Below the pieces are notes generated by a model. It was not told the origin of the DNA and did no database searches. It saw only the letters and a program-made list of their open reading frames with translations. The translations under genes were made by a program, and so were the position numbers. From NCBI RefSeq assembly GCF_014858005.1, contig NZ_JACYOT010000015.1:62001-126000 (forward strand): DNA of 64,000 nt, written 5' to 3'. This stretch comes from Propioniciclava soli. Lineage in GTDB: Bacteria; Actinomycetota; Actinomycetes; Propionibacteriales; Propionibacteriaceae. The stretch's first letter is position 1. Each line of letters begins with the position of its first letter. Of this stretch, positions 18,252 through 27,661 are shown piece after piece.

Positions 18252-19244
18252 TCAGCCGGGGAGGGGCCTGCCCGTGAGATCCGTGGTCACGGTGTCGCTG
18301 CCGATCGTGCAGTGCAACCGCGGCGCGGTGGTGCCCTCGCGGCGGTCGACGAGGCAGCTCCACGGCTGGTCGTAGGTGTAGGCCCCGGCGTCGCGGCGGG
18401 CGTCCACCACCTGCCACACCACGTCGGGGTCGACCAGCGCGGGGTCGAAGGGCCGCAGCGTGGTCGCCTCGGTGCGCTGGGTCACGATGACCGGCGTGCG
18501 GGCCGGGCGCTGGTGCCGGGTGATCGTGCCCGGCTCGTCGCCGACGACATCGGCGTACACCCCGAGGTCGGAGCCGAAGCCGAGCTGCAGCACGCTGCCC
18601 CGCCGGCCCACCGCGGCCTCGTAGGCGGTGCGGACGCCGTCGCCCGAGGTGAAGTCGAGCGTCGGCACCAGCGTGCCGTCGGGGTGGAAGAACACGGTGC
18701 GTGACTCCGGGTTGGTCGTCACGGTCATGGAGACCTGGCCGCCGGAGTACTCCACGATCTGGAGCTCTTGCCCCGCGTCGGACCCCGACACCGCGACGCC
18801 CGCGCGGAACAGGGCGCCCACGTCGTCCAGGGCGTAGTCGTCCGGCACGAACGTCGCCTGGTCGACGTTGTGGATGTCGGACTGCACCGGCGCGATCGTG
18901 CCGTCGCGGTAGGCCCACGTCTGGGCCACGCCGTCCTCCACGACGGCGACGGACGCCTCGGTGCGCGACACCGACACCATGATCGCGCGGCGCGCGCCGG
19001 ACGCGGCCAGCAGCTCGTCCACCACCGCGCGAGCGACGCCGGGCTCGGTGAGATCGACCGTGGCCTCCGCCGGCGAGGGGGACGCGGACGGTGTCGGCGA
19101 CGCGGTCGCGGGCGGCGGTGGGGTGCTGGGGCTCGGCGCCGGGGAGGCCAGGGGAGCGCAGGCGGCGACGCCCACCACCGTCGCCACGGCGACGGACAGC
19201 GGGACGGCCACCGCCGTGGCCCGAGTGCGGCCCGGACTCCTCAC
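18252..19244 (-). CDS. Putative lipoprotein
   Basis: A 330-residue exported protein. The signal peptide ends in a lipobox VGVAAC (C29), followed by a Pro/Ser/Thr linker of about 35 residues that would span the cell wall. The remaining 260 residues are beta-rich, with sequences such as TWAYRDGTIAPVQSDI and AYTYDQPWSCLVD, and do not match a family I can name. It starts 10 bases after the stop of the S9 peptidase gene on the same strand, so the two are probably one operon. Confidence 0.75.
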   Translation of the reverse strand: MRSPGRTRATAVAVPLSVAVATVVGVAACAPLASPAPSPSTPPPPATASPTPSASPSPAEATVDLTEPGVARAVVDELLAASGARRAIMVSVSRTEASVAVVEDGVAQTWAYRDGTIAPVQSDIHNVDQATFVPDDYALDDVGALFRAGVAVSGSDAGQELQIVEYSGGQVSMTVTTNPESRTVFFHPDGTLVPTLDFTSGDGVRTAYEAAVGRRGSVLQLGFGSDLGVYADVVGDEPGTITRHQRPARTPVIVTQRTEATTLRPFDPALVDPDVVWQVVDARRDAGAYTYDQPWSCLVDRREGTTAPRLHCTIGSDTVTTDLTGRPLPG

Positions 19245-19254
19245 CCCTGGGAGC

Positions 19255-21303
19255 CTACTCGCGCCCCCGAGCAGCCGACACGGGCAGGTGCCTGTCCCAC
19301 CAGTCGAGGATCTTCTCGAACCGCTGCCGCCGGTGCCACGGCGTGCCCGAGCGCGACAGCTCGTGGTTCTCGCCGGGGAAGACGAGCAGCTCGGCCTCGA
19401 CCCCGTGGCTCTTCAGCGACGCGTAGTAGCGCAGCCCCTGCGCGAGGGGGCAACGCAGGTCGAGCTCGGAGTGCACGACGAACGTCGGCGTTTGCACCTG
19501 GTGGGTCAGCAACGTCGGCGACTGCCGGTTCTGCTGCTCGAGGTCGGCACCGTTGTACTGCGGCATGAAGAACCAGCCGATGTCGGACGCCCCCAGGAAC
19601 GACGCCGGGTCGAGGAACCCGCGCTCCACGATCGCCCCGGCGAACCGGTGGTCGTGAGCGATGATCCAGGCCGTCAGGTAGCCGCCGTAGCTGCCGCCCA
19701 TGATGCCGACGCGGTCGGCGTCCAGGCCCGGGACGGTCGCGGTCGCGTGGTCGAGGAAGCCGAGGACGTCGGTCATGTCCAGGTCACCGAAGGCGTACCG
19801 GATCGCGGCGCCGTGCTCCTCGCCGTAACCGGCCGCGCCGCGCGGATTGCAGGCGACCACCGCGTACCCGGCCGCCACGAACACCTGCCACTCGTCGAAG
19901 AAGGTGCTGGGGTAGCTGGCGTAGGGCCCGCCGTGGATGGTGAGCAGCACCGGGTGCGGTCCCTCGCCCTCGGGCACGAGCGTCCAGCCGTGCACGGGGT
20001 GGCCGTCCGGTGAGGTGCTCACCAGCTCCCGCGGCGCGACGATCGTGGTCGCCTCGCGCAGGCCGGCGGCGAAGTCGGTGAGCCGGCGGACGCCGCCACC
20101 GTCGATGCGTGCCACCTCCCCGGGGGTGTCGACGTCGGTGACCGTCGCGACGACGGCGTCCGACCCCGGTACCGGCTCGGCCCACAGCACGGTCGGGTGG
20201 CCCTCGTGCAGGGTGGTGACGGTGCCGTCGGCGCTCACGCGGAGCAGCGTGGACGTGCCGCGCTGCGCGGCGATCACGAGCACCGCGTCGTCACCGACCG
20301 GCACCGGGGCGCTGGCCAACTCGAGGGTGGCCGGGTCGGTGAGGCGGCGCGGCTCGCCGCCGTCGACGGGGGTGGCGTACAGCGCCTGGTTGGTGGCGAC
20401 GAAGTCGAGCCCGGACTCGCCGAGGTCGCTGCCCAGGCAGAACAGGGTGGCGCCGTCGCGGGAAGGGGTGGCGTGGTCGAACGTGAGCCGCGCGTCCACG
20501 GCCACGGGCTCGACGGGGGCCGGGGCGCTCGCCTCGTCGGGGTTCGGGGCGGCATCGGCGAGCCGGACGCGGTGGATTCCCGTGCGCAGCGTCTCGTCCC
20601 GGTCGGCCTCCCGGGCGGAGGTGAAGAGGATCGACGCCCCGTCCGGGCTGAAGACCGGATCGGTGGCGTCGAAGGCGCCCGTGGTCAGCTCGGTCGCCGT
20701 GGGGACGGGCGAGAACGGTGAGTCGGGATCGGCGGCCGCGGCGGCGCGTCCGACGGGTGTGATGGGCGGCTCGGCGTCCGGGTCGGGCACGTCGACGACG
20801 AACAACCGGCGGCGCCGGTCGGTGGACCAGCCCAACCCGTTGGCCTGGATCTGGTTGCCGACGAGGTGGCGCGGATCCTCCTGGGCGGGGGAGACGCCGT
20901 CGACGGTGCCGTAGCGGCCCTCCTCGGCGACGCGGGCGACGAACGCGATGCGGCCGGCGTCCGGCGACCAGCAGAAGGCGCCCACGCCCATCGGGGCGGT
21001 GGTGACCTGGGCGGCCTCGCCGCCGTCGGTGCGGACGACGAACACCTGCGGGCGGCCGTCGGCGTCGCCGCGCAGGAAGCCGAGGAGCCGGCCGTCCGGG
21101 CTGAACCGGGGGGTGGCGTCGTTGACGCCGCGGGTGAGGCGGCGGGGCGCGTCGGTGCCGCTGAGGTCGACCCGCCACAGCTGGCCGACGTAGGCGTCGG
21201 CGGCGAAGCTGGGCCGGGTGGCGGCGACGACGGCCCACGTGCCGTCGGGGTGGACGGCGGGGGCACGGGGGGTCAGGAGCAACTCGAGCTGGTCAGGACG
21301 CAT
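19255..21303 (-). CDS. S9 family (prolyl oligopeptidase-like) peptidase
   Basis: A 682-residue serine peptidase: an N-terminal beta-propeller with PD40-type repeats (RFSPDGRLLGFL, CWSPDAGRIAFV, VFSPDGASILFT; residues about 20-400) gating an alpha/beta-hydrolase domain. The nucleophile serine lies in GGSYGGY (about residue 535), the aspartate in SELDLRCPLAQ, and the histidine in PGENHELSRSG (about 645). It is of the acylaminoacyl-peptidase/DPP-like subgroup. The ATG at 21303 follows the first of two long palindromes by about 35 bases. No signal peptide is seen. Confidence 0.92.
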   Translation of the reverse strand: MRPDQLELLLTPRAPAVHPDGTWAVVAATRPSFAADAYVGQLWRVDLSGTDAPRRLTRGVNDATPRFSPDGRLLGFLRGDADGRPQVFVVRTDGGEAAQVTTAPMGVGAFCWSPDAGRIAFVARVAEEGRYGTVDGVSPAQEDPRHLVGNQIQANGLGWSTDRRRRLFVVDVPDPDAEPPITPVGRAAAAADPDSPFSPVPTATELTTGAFDATDPVFSPDGASILFTSAREADRDETLRTGIHRVRLADAAPNPDEASAPAPVEPVAVDARLTFDHATPSRDGATLFCLGSDLGESGLDFVATNQALYATPVDGGEPRRLTDPATLELASAPVPVGDDAVLVIAAQRGTSTLLRVSADGTVTTLHEGHPTVLWAEPVPGSDAVVATVTDVDTPGEVARIDGGGVRRLTDFAAGLREATTIVAPRELVSTSPDGHPVHGWTLVPEGEGPHPVLLTIHGGPYASYPSTFFDEWQVFVAAGYAVVACNPRGAAGYGEEHGAAIRYAFGDLDMTDVLGFLDHATATVPGLDADRVGIMGGSYGGYLTAWIIAHDHRFAGAIVERGFLDPASFLGASDIGWFFMPQYNGADLEQQNRQSPTLLTHQVQTPTFVVHSELDLRCPLAQGLRYYASLKSHGVEAELLVFPGENHELSRSGTPWHRRQRFEKILDWWDRHLPVSAARGRE

Positions 21304-21338
21304 GCCCGGAAGCCTACGGGCACCCGCCGCACCTGGGA

Positions 21339-21386
21339 TTTGGACCCGAGGAAATGGCGCCATGGCGCCATTTCCTCGGGTCCAAA
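21339..21386. repeat. 48-bp perfect palindrome, copy 1
   Basis: Arms of 23 bases (21339-21361 and 21364-21386) are exact inverse complements around AT; the left arm begins TTTGGACCCGAGGAAATGG. It lies between the MFS gene (stop at 21437) and the S9 peptidase start, both on the minus strand. An identical core occurs at 35500-35547. Confidence 0.97.
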
Positions 21387-21436
21387 CGCCATGCGGGCGG
21401 CATCCCCATCCCATGCGGGCGGGATCCCAATGCCAC

Positions 21437-22792
21437 TCAGGCGGGGTCGAGCTCCCCGCGCTCGGCGAGGTCGGCGACGATGCGGGCGTGGAACGCCTCG
21501 TCGATGCGGAACCAGCGCCGCTGCACGAGGTACGCGGCCACGACGAGCAGCATGGGGATGACCATCATCATGATCCGCATGCCGAGCAGGCCCCCGGCCG
21601 ACACGTCGTCCGGCGTCGCCGCCGCGTTGATGCCGGTCAGGATCACGGTGGCGCCCACCACGGCTGTCGCGCGCGCGCCGGCCACCTTGTTGATGAACGG
21701 CTGCAGCGCGAAGGTGACCGCGGTGTTGCGGCGTCCGGTGCGCCACTGGCCGTACTCGATGCAGTCGGTCAGCGCCATCATGACGAGCAGCACGATGAAC
21801 GCGTTGGCGACGAACAGCAGCAGCCCGGCGATGCCGATGGGCACGATGTTCATCGGCGCGAAGAAGAACAGCACGTAGCCGGCCACGCACATCGCCATGG
21901 CGGTCGTGAACAGCTGGCGGCGGGTCAGGCGCCGGCGCAGCAGCGGGAACAGCGCGAACCCCAGCAACTGCGCCACCCCCAGCACCGCCGCGAACGGGGT
22001 GTACATGCCCGGGTCGCGGTAGGCGTAGGTGAAGAAGTAGACCCCGAAGGTCGTGGTGGTCACGTACCCCGTCGTGAACAGGATCATCGTGACCGACGTC
22101 ACCACCAGCTGGTCGTTGCCCAGCACGATGGACGCCAGCTCGCGCAGCGTCGTGCGCTGCTGCGGCAGGACGTGGGCGGGCTGCCTCACCCCGACCAGCG
22201 TGACCGCCTGGAACGCGATGGTGGCGAGCACGGCCACCACCATGAAGGTCGTCCACGCCCCGGGGCCACCGCCCAGCGCCGCCGTCGCCGGGATCACCGA
22301 GGTGACGGCGGCGAACAACCCGATCGTGGCGAAGACCTTCGTGAGCGAACCGATGCGCTCCCGCTCGCCGGGATCCAGGGTCAGCGCCGGCAGCAACGAC
22401 CAGTAGGGGATGTCGTTGGTCGTCCACGCCAGCCCCCACCCCAGGTAGACCACCGCGAAGAACGCGACGAACGCCGGCCCCCGCAGCCCGAGATCGGTGA
22501 ACAACAGCACCGCGAACACCGACGACGCCACGATGCCGGCGGCGATCCACGGCTTGTAGGGCCCCCAGCGCGTTCGCGTGTTGTCGACGATGCCGCCCAT
22601 GATGATGTCGGTGAACGCGTCGAACAGGCGCGCCGCCAGCAGGATGCCGTTGACGGCCCACATCGTCACATCGTCCAGGTCGAGCACCTCGGTGAGGAAC
22701 ACGATCAGGAACATCGTGACCATCGTGTAGACGAAGTCGCGCCCGAGCGTGCCCACGGCGAAGGCCCACGTGGTCCGCCGCGCCGAGGTCAT
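21437..22792 (-). CDS. MFS transporter, GPH sugar:cation symporter-like
   Basis: A 451-residue membrane protein with about twelve hydrophobic helices. The sequence LFDAFTDIIMGGIVDNTRTR in the second/third-helix region is the MelB/GPH signature (an Asp-containing loop followed by DNTRTRWGPYKPW). These features make it a glycoside-pentoside-hexuronide:cation symporter-like protein. Substrate is unknown and no glycosidase is adjacent. The upstream YwiC gene ends 24 bases before it, so co-transcription is likely. Confidence 0.87.
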   Translation of the reverse strand: MTSARRTTWAFAVGTLGRDFVYTMVTMFLIVFLTEVLDLDDVTMWAVNGILLAARLFDAFTDIIMGGIVDNTRTRWGPYKPWIAAGIVASSVFAVLLFTDLGLRGPAFVAFFAVVYLGWGLAWTTNDIPYWSLLPALTLDPGERERIGSLTKVFATIGLFAAVTSVIPATAALGGGPGAWTTFMVVAVLATIAFQAVTLVGVRQPAHVLPQQRTTLRELASIVLGNDQLVVTSVTMILFTTGYVTTTTFGVYFFTYAYRDPGMYTPFAAVLGVAQLLGFALFPLLRRRLTRRQLFTTAMAMCVAGYVLFFFAPMNIVPIGIAGLLLFVANAFIVLLVMMALTDCIEYGQWRTGRRNTAVTFALQPFINKVAGARATAVVGATVILTGINAAATPDDVSAGGLLGMRIMMMVIPMLLVVAAYLVQRRWFRIDEAFHARIVADLAERGELDPA

Positions 22793-22816
22793 GCGAGCAA
22801 GGTAGCGCCTCGCGGC

Positions 22817-23638
22817 TCACCACCAGGCGAAACAGGCCACCAACACGGCACAGAACCCGATCTCGATCAGGCCGATCTGTGGGGGCGTCAACGCCGGGAC
22901 GCGGTGCGGCACCACCGCGGCGCGGGCGGTGGCGGCGGCGAAGAACACCGCCCACCAGACGGGCAGGACGCCGGCGGACGCCAACCCCGCGGCGAGCAGC
23001 GTGGCAGCCCCGTGCCAGGCCAGGGACGCCGCCAGGTACGCGCGCGAGCCGCGCTCGCGGATGGTCGTCTTCACGTACCAGACGGTGCCGAAGAAGTAGG
23101 CGAACGACCCCAGCACCGCGACCAGCGTCGCGCCCGCGTCGGGGGCGCTCGGCCAGGCGAACGGGTCGGGATGGGCGGCGACGGCGGCCATGGCGGACGC
23201 CGCCGCGACGGTCAGCGCGCCCCCGGTCACCGATCGCTCCCGCCGCCGCGCCGCCAGGACGAGGGCGGGGGCCAGCAACGGCACGAAGGCGACGACCCAC
23301 CACGCCAGCGACGCCCCGGTGAGCGCGAGCGTCAGCAGCCCGAACGCCGCCGCGACGGCGGCCGAGACCACCAGGGGACGCACCCACGCGGGCCGGCGTC
23401 CGGGCGGGGCCTTGAGCCAGCCGGACGCGGCGTGGAAGGCGACGTAACCGGCGAGCCAGCAGCCGAGCAGGGGCAGCAGGTGGCTCGCGGTCTCCCCGGC
23501 CCGGAGCCGCAGGATCGCGCCGAGCAACCACGGCACCACCAGCATCGCCCACGCCCCGTGCTGCTTCGGCACCCAGCGGGGGGCGGGGCGACGGCGCCGC
23601 CCGGGCGGGGCGGCGGTGGTTCCGGAGCGGCGCTGCAT
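22817..23638 (-). CDS. YwiC-like family membrane protein
   Basis: A 273-residue protein with about eight predicted membrane helices. The signature VPKQHGAWAMLVVPWLLG (about residues 24-41) is the diagnostic N-terminal block of the YwiC-like family, and YFFGTVWYVKTTIRERG (about 180-196) resembles a conserved UbiA-like region. The function is unknown. GTG 23641 directly precedes ATG 23638; I chose the ATG. It is sandwiched between the methyltransferase gene and the MFS gene on the same strand. Confidence 0.8.
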   Translation of the reverse strand: MQRRSGTTAAPPGRRRRPAPRWVPKQHGAWAMLVVPWLLGAILRLRAGETASHLLPLLGCWLAGYVAFHAASGWLKAPPGRRPAWVRPLVVSAAVAAAFGLLTLALTGASLAWWVVAFVPLLAPALVLAARRRERSVTGGALTVAAASAMAAVAAHPDPFAWPSAPDAGATLVAVLGSFAYFFGTVWYVKTTIRERGSRAYLAASLAWHGAATLLAAGLASAGVLPVWWAVFFAAATARAAVVPHRVPALTPPQIGLIEIGFCAVLVACFAWW

Positions 23639-23671
23639 CACGGTGTCACCATCCTCGGGTGGGCGGGGTGC

Positions 23672-24715
23672 TCAGTCCTCGGGGGATTCGGGCTGTTTGA
23701 GGGAGCGGGTCACGAGGTAGGTGCGATCCCGGGCCTCGATGGTGGTGACGCCGACGTGGCGCCGCAGGGCGGGCAGGTAGGGCAGGTGGCTGTTGAACAC
23801 CAGCCACAGCTCACCACCGGGGCGCAGCACGTCACCGGCGCGTTCGATCATCTCCAGCGACGGGGTGGAGTCCTTGGCGGCGCCGCGGTGAAACGGCGGG
23901 TTGCTCACGATGAGGTCGGCGCCGCCAGCCGGCGTCCGCCCGAAGCCGTCCGAACGGCGGGTGCCGACGCTGACGTGGTTGACGGCGGCGGTCATCCGCG
24001 TGGATTGCAGGGCCTGCTGGGAGACGTCGATGCCGGAGACGGCGAAGCCACGGACGGCCAGCCAGGCGGCGATGATGCCCGAGCCGCAGCCGAAGTCGAT
24101 CGCGATGCCGCGCGTGGGGGGCGGGGTCGGCCCGGTGGGTGGGGGGAGGATGCGGCCGAGGGTGCGCAGCAGCAGGTGGGTGCCGTCGTCCAGCCGGTTG
24201 GTGTGGAAGACGTTGCCGCGCGCGACGACGGTGAGGTCGACCTCGGGGAGGTGACGGCGCATCGGCCAGCGTGGGTGGACGGGGTGGGCGCCGGTGGCGT
24301 GGATCACGCGGGACTTCTGGCGTCCGAGGCTGGCCCGCACGTCGTGGAATGCGCGGCCGAGGGCGTCGTTCTGGGCGGGGGTCATGTGCTTGGTGCGTCC
24401 GCCGGCGACGACCCGGCCCGCGGGTCGGAGCCAGCAGGCGAGGGTCTCGGCGGTGTCCTCCACCGCGGACACGGCCCTGGGGAGCCGCCACAACACGGTG
24501 TCGGGCACCCAGTCCTCCGAGCCGAGCCCGTCGAAGACATGGGCGCGGGGGAGCTGGGCCTGGTCGCGGACGTCGTCGCACCAGGCGCGGACGTCGGCGC
24601 CCTGGCGGACGGCCTCGCGCGTCAGGGCGCCGTCCACGTCGTCGAGCACGAACACGCGCCCGCTGAGCGGCCCGGCCTCATCAAGGATCAGTGAAGCAAC
24701 CGGGTCCACGCTCAT
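23672..24715 (-). CDS. RsmC/RlmG-like rRNA methyltransferase
   Basis: A 347-residue class I SAM-dependent methyltransferase of the 16S/23S guanine-N2 methyltransferase type. An N-terminal degenerate half is followed by the catalytic half with the SAM loop AIDFGCGSGIIAAWLA (about residues 204-219) and the catalytic SNPPFHRG (about 270). It should modify rRNA. The ATG at 24715 is 7 nt after TACACT (minus strand 24723-24728), so it is probably leaderless; an upstream extension of the frame is not needed. Confidence 0.85.
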   Translation of the reverse strand: MSVDPVASLILDEAGPLSGRVFVLDDVDGALTREAVRQGADVRAWCDDVRDQAQLPRAHVFDGLGSEDWVPDTVLWRLPRAVSAVEDTAETLACWLRPAGRVVAGGRTKHMTPAQNDALGRAFHDVRASLGRQKSRVIHATGAHPVHPRWPMRRHLPEVDLTVVARGNVFHTNRLDDGTHLLLRTLGRILPPPTGPTPPPTRGIAIDFGCGSGIIAAWLAVRGFAVSGIDVSQQALQSTRMTAAVNHVSVGTRRSDGFGRTPAGGADLIVSNPPFHRGAAKDSTPSLEMIERAGDVLRPGGELWLVFNSHLPYLPALRRHVGVTTIEARDRTYLVTRSLKQPESPED

Positions 24716-24722
24716 ACGACCG

Positions 24723-24728
24723 AGTGTA
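24723..24728 (-). promoter_or_regulatory. -10 box of the rRNA methyltransferase gene (leaderless)
   Basis: TACACT on the minus strand with a 7-base gap to the ATG at 24715. It lies in an A/T-rich patch within an otherwise GC-rich intergenic region shared with ppdK. Confidence 0.55.
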
Positions 24729-24947
24729 GTAGAGGTGACGAAAAAGACGGTTGCGGTTGCCTTCGTTTGGCCGTGGCTCCGTGCCCGGGCCTGTCCACCT
24801 GATGGAAGGTCACGCGGGTTTCGCGGCGGCCGGGGCGAACCGACTACCGTGGGCCCCGGGTCACACGCCCGCCGGGTTGCTCCCACCGGCGGCCGACGGG
24901 ACCCGCGCACAGAGGCGTGGCGGAGCACGAAGGAGTGACCTGTTCAG

Positions 24948-27599
24948 ATGACCGAGACGAAGTACGTCTACGACCTCAGCGAGGGAGACATCTCGCTGAA
25001 GCCCCTGCTCGGTGGCAAGGGTGCCAATCTCGCCGAGATGGCGAAGATCGGGGTGCCCGTTCCGGACGCGTTCACCGTGACCACGCAGGCGTGCGTGGCC
25101 GCCATGAACAACGGCGGGGACTGGCCCGAGGGGCTCGACCAGCAGGTCGCCGACGGCCTCGCGCGTCTGGAGGAGCGCACCGGCAAGAAGCTCGGCTCGG
25201 CCGAGAACCCGCTGCTCGTGTCCGTCCGGTCCGGCGCCGTGTTCTCCATGCCCGGCATGATGGACACGATCCTCAACCTGGGCATCTCCGACGAGACGGT
25301 GGACGCCGTCGCCGGGCTCGCCGACAACGAGCGCTTCGCGTGGGACTGCTACCGCCGCTTCATCCAGATGTACGGCGAGGTCGTCGAGGGCATCGCCCCG
25401 CACGTCTTCGAGGACGCGCTGACCGAGATGAAGGAGCGCAAGGGGGCGGAGCTCGACACCGATCTCTCCGCCGACGACCTGCGCGAGCTCACGGCCGAGT
25501 TCAAGGATCTCGCCAACGAGGCTCTGGGCGGCCACTGGACGACCGACCCGCGCGAGCAGCTCCTGCGTGCGGTGAACGCAGTCTTCAAGAGCTGGCTCAA
25601 CCCGCGCGCCGAGGTGTACCGCAAGAGCCAGGGCATCAGCCGCAACCTCGGCACCGCCGTGAACGTGCAGCAGATGGTGTTCGGCAACCGCGGTGAGACG
25701 TCCGCGACCGGCGTCTGCTTCAGCCGCAACCCCTCCACCGGCGGCAAGGAGCTCTACGGCGAGTTCCTCACCAACGCCCAGGGCGAAGACGTGGTGGCGG
25801 GCATCCGCACGCCGCGCAACCTCGCGGAGATGGAGGAGGTGCTGCCGGAGGCGTTCGCCGAGCTGCTCGCGACGATGACGAAGCTCGAGCAGCACAACAA
25901 GGACATGCAGGACATGGAGTTCACGATCGAGGATCGCAAGCTCTACATGCTGCAGACCCGCAACGGCAAGCGGACGGCCGCCGCCGCCGTCAAGACGGCC
26001 GTCGACATGGTCGAGGAGGGGCTGATCACCACCGAGGAGGCCTTGCTGCGCGTCGAGCCGGCGCAGTTGGACGCCCTCCTCCACCCGGGCATCGACCCCG
26101 AGCACGGGCAGACCGCGATCGTGAAGGGCCTGCCCGCGTCACCCGGCGCGGCGGTGGGGGCGCTCTCGTTCAACGCCGACGACGCCGCCGAGCGGGGCGG
26201 CAAGGGCGAGAAGATCATCCTCGTCCGGTACGAGACGACGCCCGACGACATCCACGGCGTCATGGTCGCCCAGGGCGTCCTCACCGCGCACGGCGGCATG
26301 ACCTCGCACGCGGCGGTGGTGGCGCGCGGCATGGGCATCACCTGCGTCGCCGGTGCGCCCGGCATCAAGATCGACCCCGTCGGGGAGAAGGTGTCGATCA
26401 ACGGCACCACCTACGGCCGCGACGACGTGCTCACCCTGAACGGATCGACGGGCGAGGTGTTCGCCGGCGCGCTGGAGCTGGTGCCGCCGGACATCAACGA
26501 GGACTTCCAGAAGGTGGGTGCGTGGGCCGACGAGGCCCGGCGCCTCGGCGTCCGCGCCAACGCGGAGAACTTCGAGGACGCCTCGAAGGCCCGCGAGCTC
26601 GGCGCCGAGGGCATCGGCCTGGCTCGCACCGAGCACATGTTCATGGCGGCCGACCGGCTGCCCGCGGTGCGCAAGATGATCCTCGCCGACAACGAGGACC
26701 AGCGGGCCGCCGCGCTGGCCGAGATCCTCCCGATGCAGCAGAAGGACTTCGAGGCCATCTTCACGGCCATGAAGGGGCTGCCGGTCACCGTCCGGTTGCT
26801 CGACCCGCCGCTGCACGAGTTCCTGCCCAACCTCGTCGAGCAGAGCCTGCTCGTGCAGAAGCTGGAGCTCACGGGTGGCGACGCGTCCGAGCTGGAGGCC
26901 GAGCGCGTCACGCTCGCCCAGGTCAAGAAGTTGCACGAGCAGAACCCGATGCTCGGCACCCGCGGCTGCCGGCTGGCGATGCTGTACCCGTCGATCCCCG
27001 ACATGCAGACGCGCGCGATCATCCGGGCGGCGCTCGCCGTGCAGGAGCGCGAGGGCGAGACCGTCGGCGTCGAGATCATGATTCCGCTGGTCGCGTTCGA
27101 GTCCGAGCTGCGCACCCAGCGCCAGATCGTGGTCGCGGCGGTGGAGGACGAGCTCGCGAGCGCCGGGGCGACGCTGGACTACACGGTGGGCACGATGATC
27201 GAGATCCCGCGCGCCGCCCTGGTGGCCGACGAGATCGCGAACGAGGCCGACTTCTTCAGCTTCGGCACCAACGACCTCACCCAGACCGGCATCGGCATCA
27301 GCCGGGACGACGCGGAGGCCGGCTTCCTCGGGGCCTACGTGGACGGCGAGGTCATCGCGGCCAACCCGTTCGCCTCGCTCGACACCTCCGGCGTGGGCCA
27401 GTTGGTGGAGATCGGGGTCGAGAAGGGCCGCCAGACCAAGGCGAAGCTCAAGACGGGCGTGTGTGGCGAGCACGGGGGTGACCCGGCGTCGATCGAGTTC
27501 TTCGACGCGGTGGGGCTCGACTACGTGTCGTGCTCGCCCTTCCGGGTGCCGATCGCGCGCCTCGCGGCGGCCCAGGCGGCGCTGCGCGCGAAGCGGTGA
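24948..27599 (+). CDS. ppdK: Pyruvate, phosphate dikinase
   Basis: Interconverts pyruvate + ATP + Pi and PEP + AMP + PPi, bridging glycolysis and gluconeogenesis. The 883-residue protein has the ATP-grasp N-terminal domain (GGKGANLAEMA, residues about 22-32; SVRSGAVFSMPGMMDTILN near 95). The phospho-histidine domain has the catalytic His in GGMTSHAAVVARGMG (about 454). The PEP-binding barrel has GTNDLTQTG and the catalytic Cys in VCGEHGGDP (about 838). The ATG at 24948 has AGGAG 12 bases upstream, rather far. A strong terminator follows. Confidence 0.97.
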   Translation: MTETKYVYDLSEGDISLKPLLGGKGANLAEMAKIGVPVPDAFTVTTQACVAAMNNGGDWPEGLDQQVADGLARLEERTGKKLGSAENPLLVSVRSGAVFSMPGMMDTILNLGISDETVDAVAGLADNERFAWDCYRRFIQMYGEVVEGIAPHVFEDALTEMKERKGAELDTDLSADDLRELTAEFKDLANEALGGHWTTDPREQLLRAVNAVFKSWLNPRAEVYRKSQGISRNLGTAVNVQQMVFGNRGETSATGVCFSRNPSTGGKELYGEFLTNAQGEDVVAGIRTPRNLAEMEEVLPEAFAELLATMTKLEQHNKDMQDMEFTIEDRKLYMLQTRNGKRTAAAAVKTAVDMVEEGLITTEEALLRVEPAQLDALLHPGIDPEHGQTAIVKGLPASPGAAVGALSFNADDAAERGGKGEKIILVRYETTPDDIHGVMVAQGVLTAHGGMTSHAAVVARGMGITCVAGAPGIKIDPVGEKVSINGTTYGRDDVLTLNGSTGEVFAGALELVPPDINEDFQKVGAWADEARRLGVRANAENFEDASKARELGAEGIGLARTEHMFMAADRLPAVRKMILADNEDQRAAALAEILPMQQKDFEAIFTAMKGLPVTVRLLDPPLHEFLPNLVEQSLLVQKLELTGGDASELEAERVTLAQVKKLHEQNPMLGTRGCRLAMLYPSIPDMQTRAIIRAALAVQEREGETVGVEIMIPLVAFESELRTQRQIVVAAVEDELASAGATLDYTVGTMIEIPRAALVADEIANEADFFSFGTNDLTQTGIGISRDDAEAGFLGAYVDGEVIAANPFASLDTSGVGQLVEIGVEKGRQTKAKLKTGVCGEHGGDPASIEFFDAVGLDYVSCSPFRVPIARLAAAQAALRAKR

Positions 27600-27615
27600 G
27601 CTGAGCTCAGCGAAC

Positions 27616-27650
27616 CGAGGGGCCCGGACGCGCGGCGTCCGGGCCCCTCG
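27616..27650. terminator. Bidirectional hairpin terminator
   Basis: A 15-bp perfect stem (27616-27630 with 27636-27650) and a CGCGG loop lie between the convergent ppdK and deoC genes. Confidence 0.8.
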
Positions 27651-27661
27651 TCGCGCACGGC

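Noticed and set aside
21218-24694. A 1158-codon plus-strand frame over the MFS, YwiC and methyltransferase genes
   Set aside because: Arg/Gln/Asp-rich shadow of three well-supported minus-strand genes.
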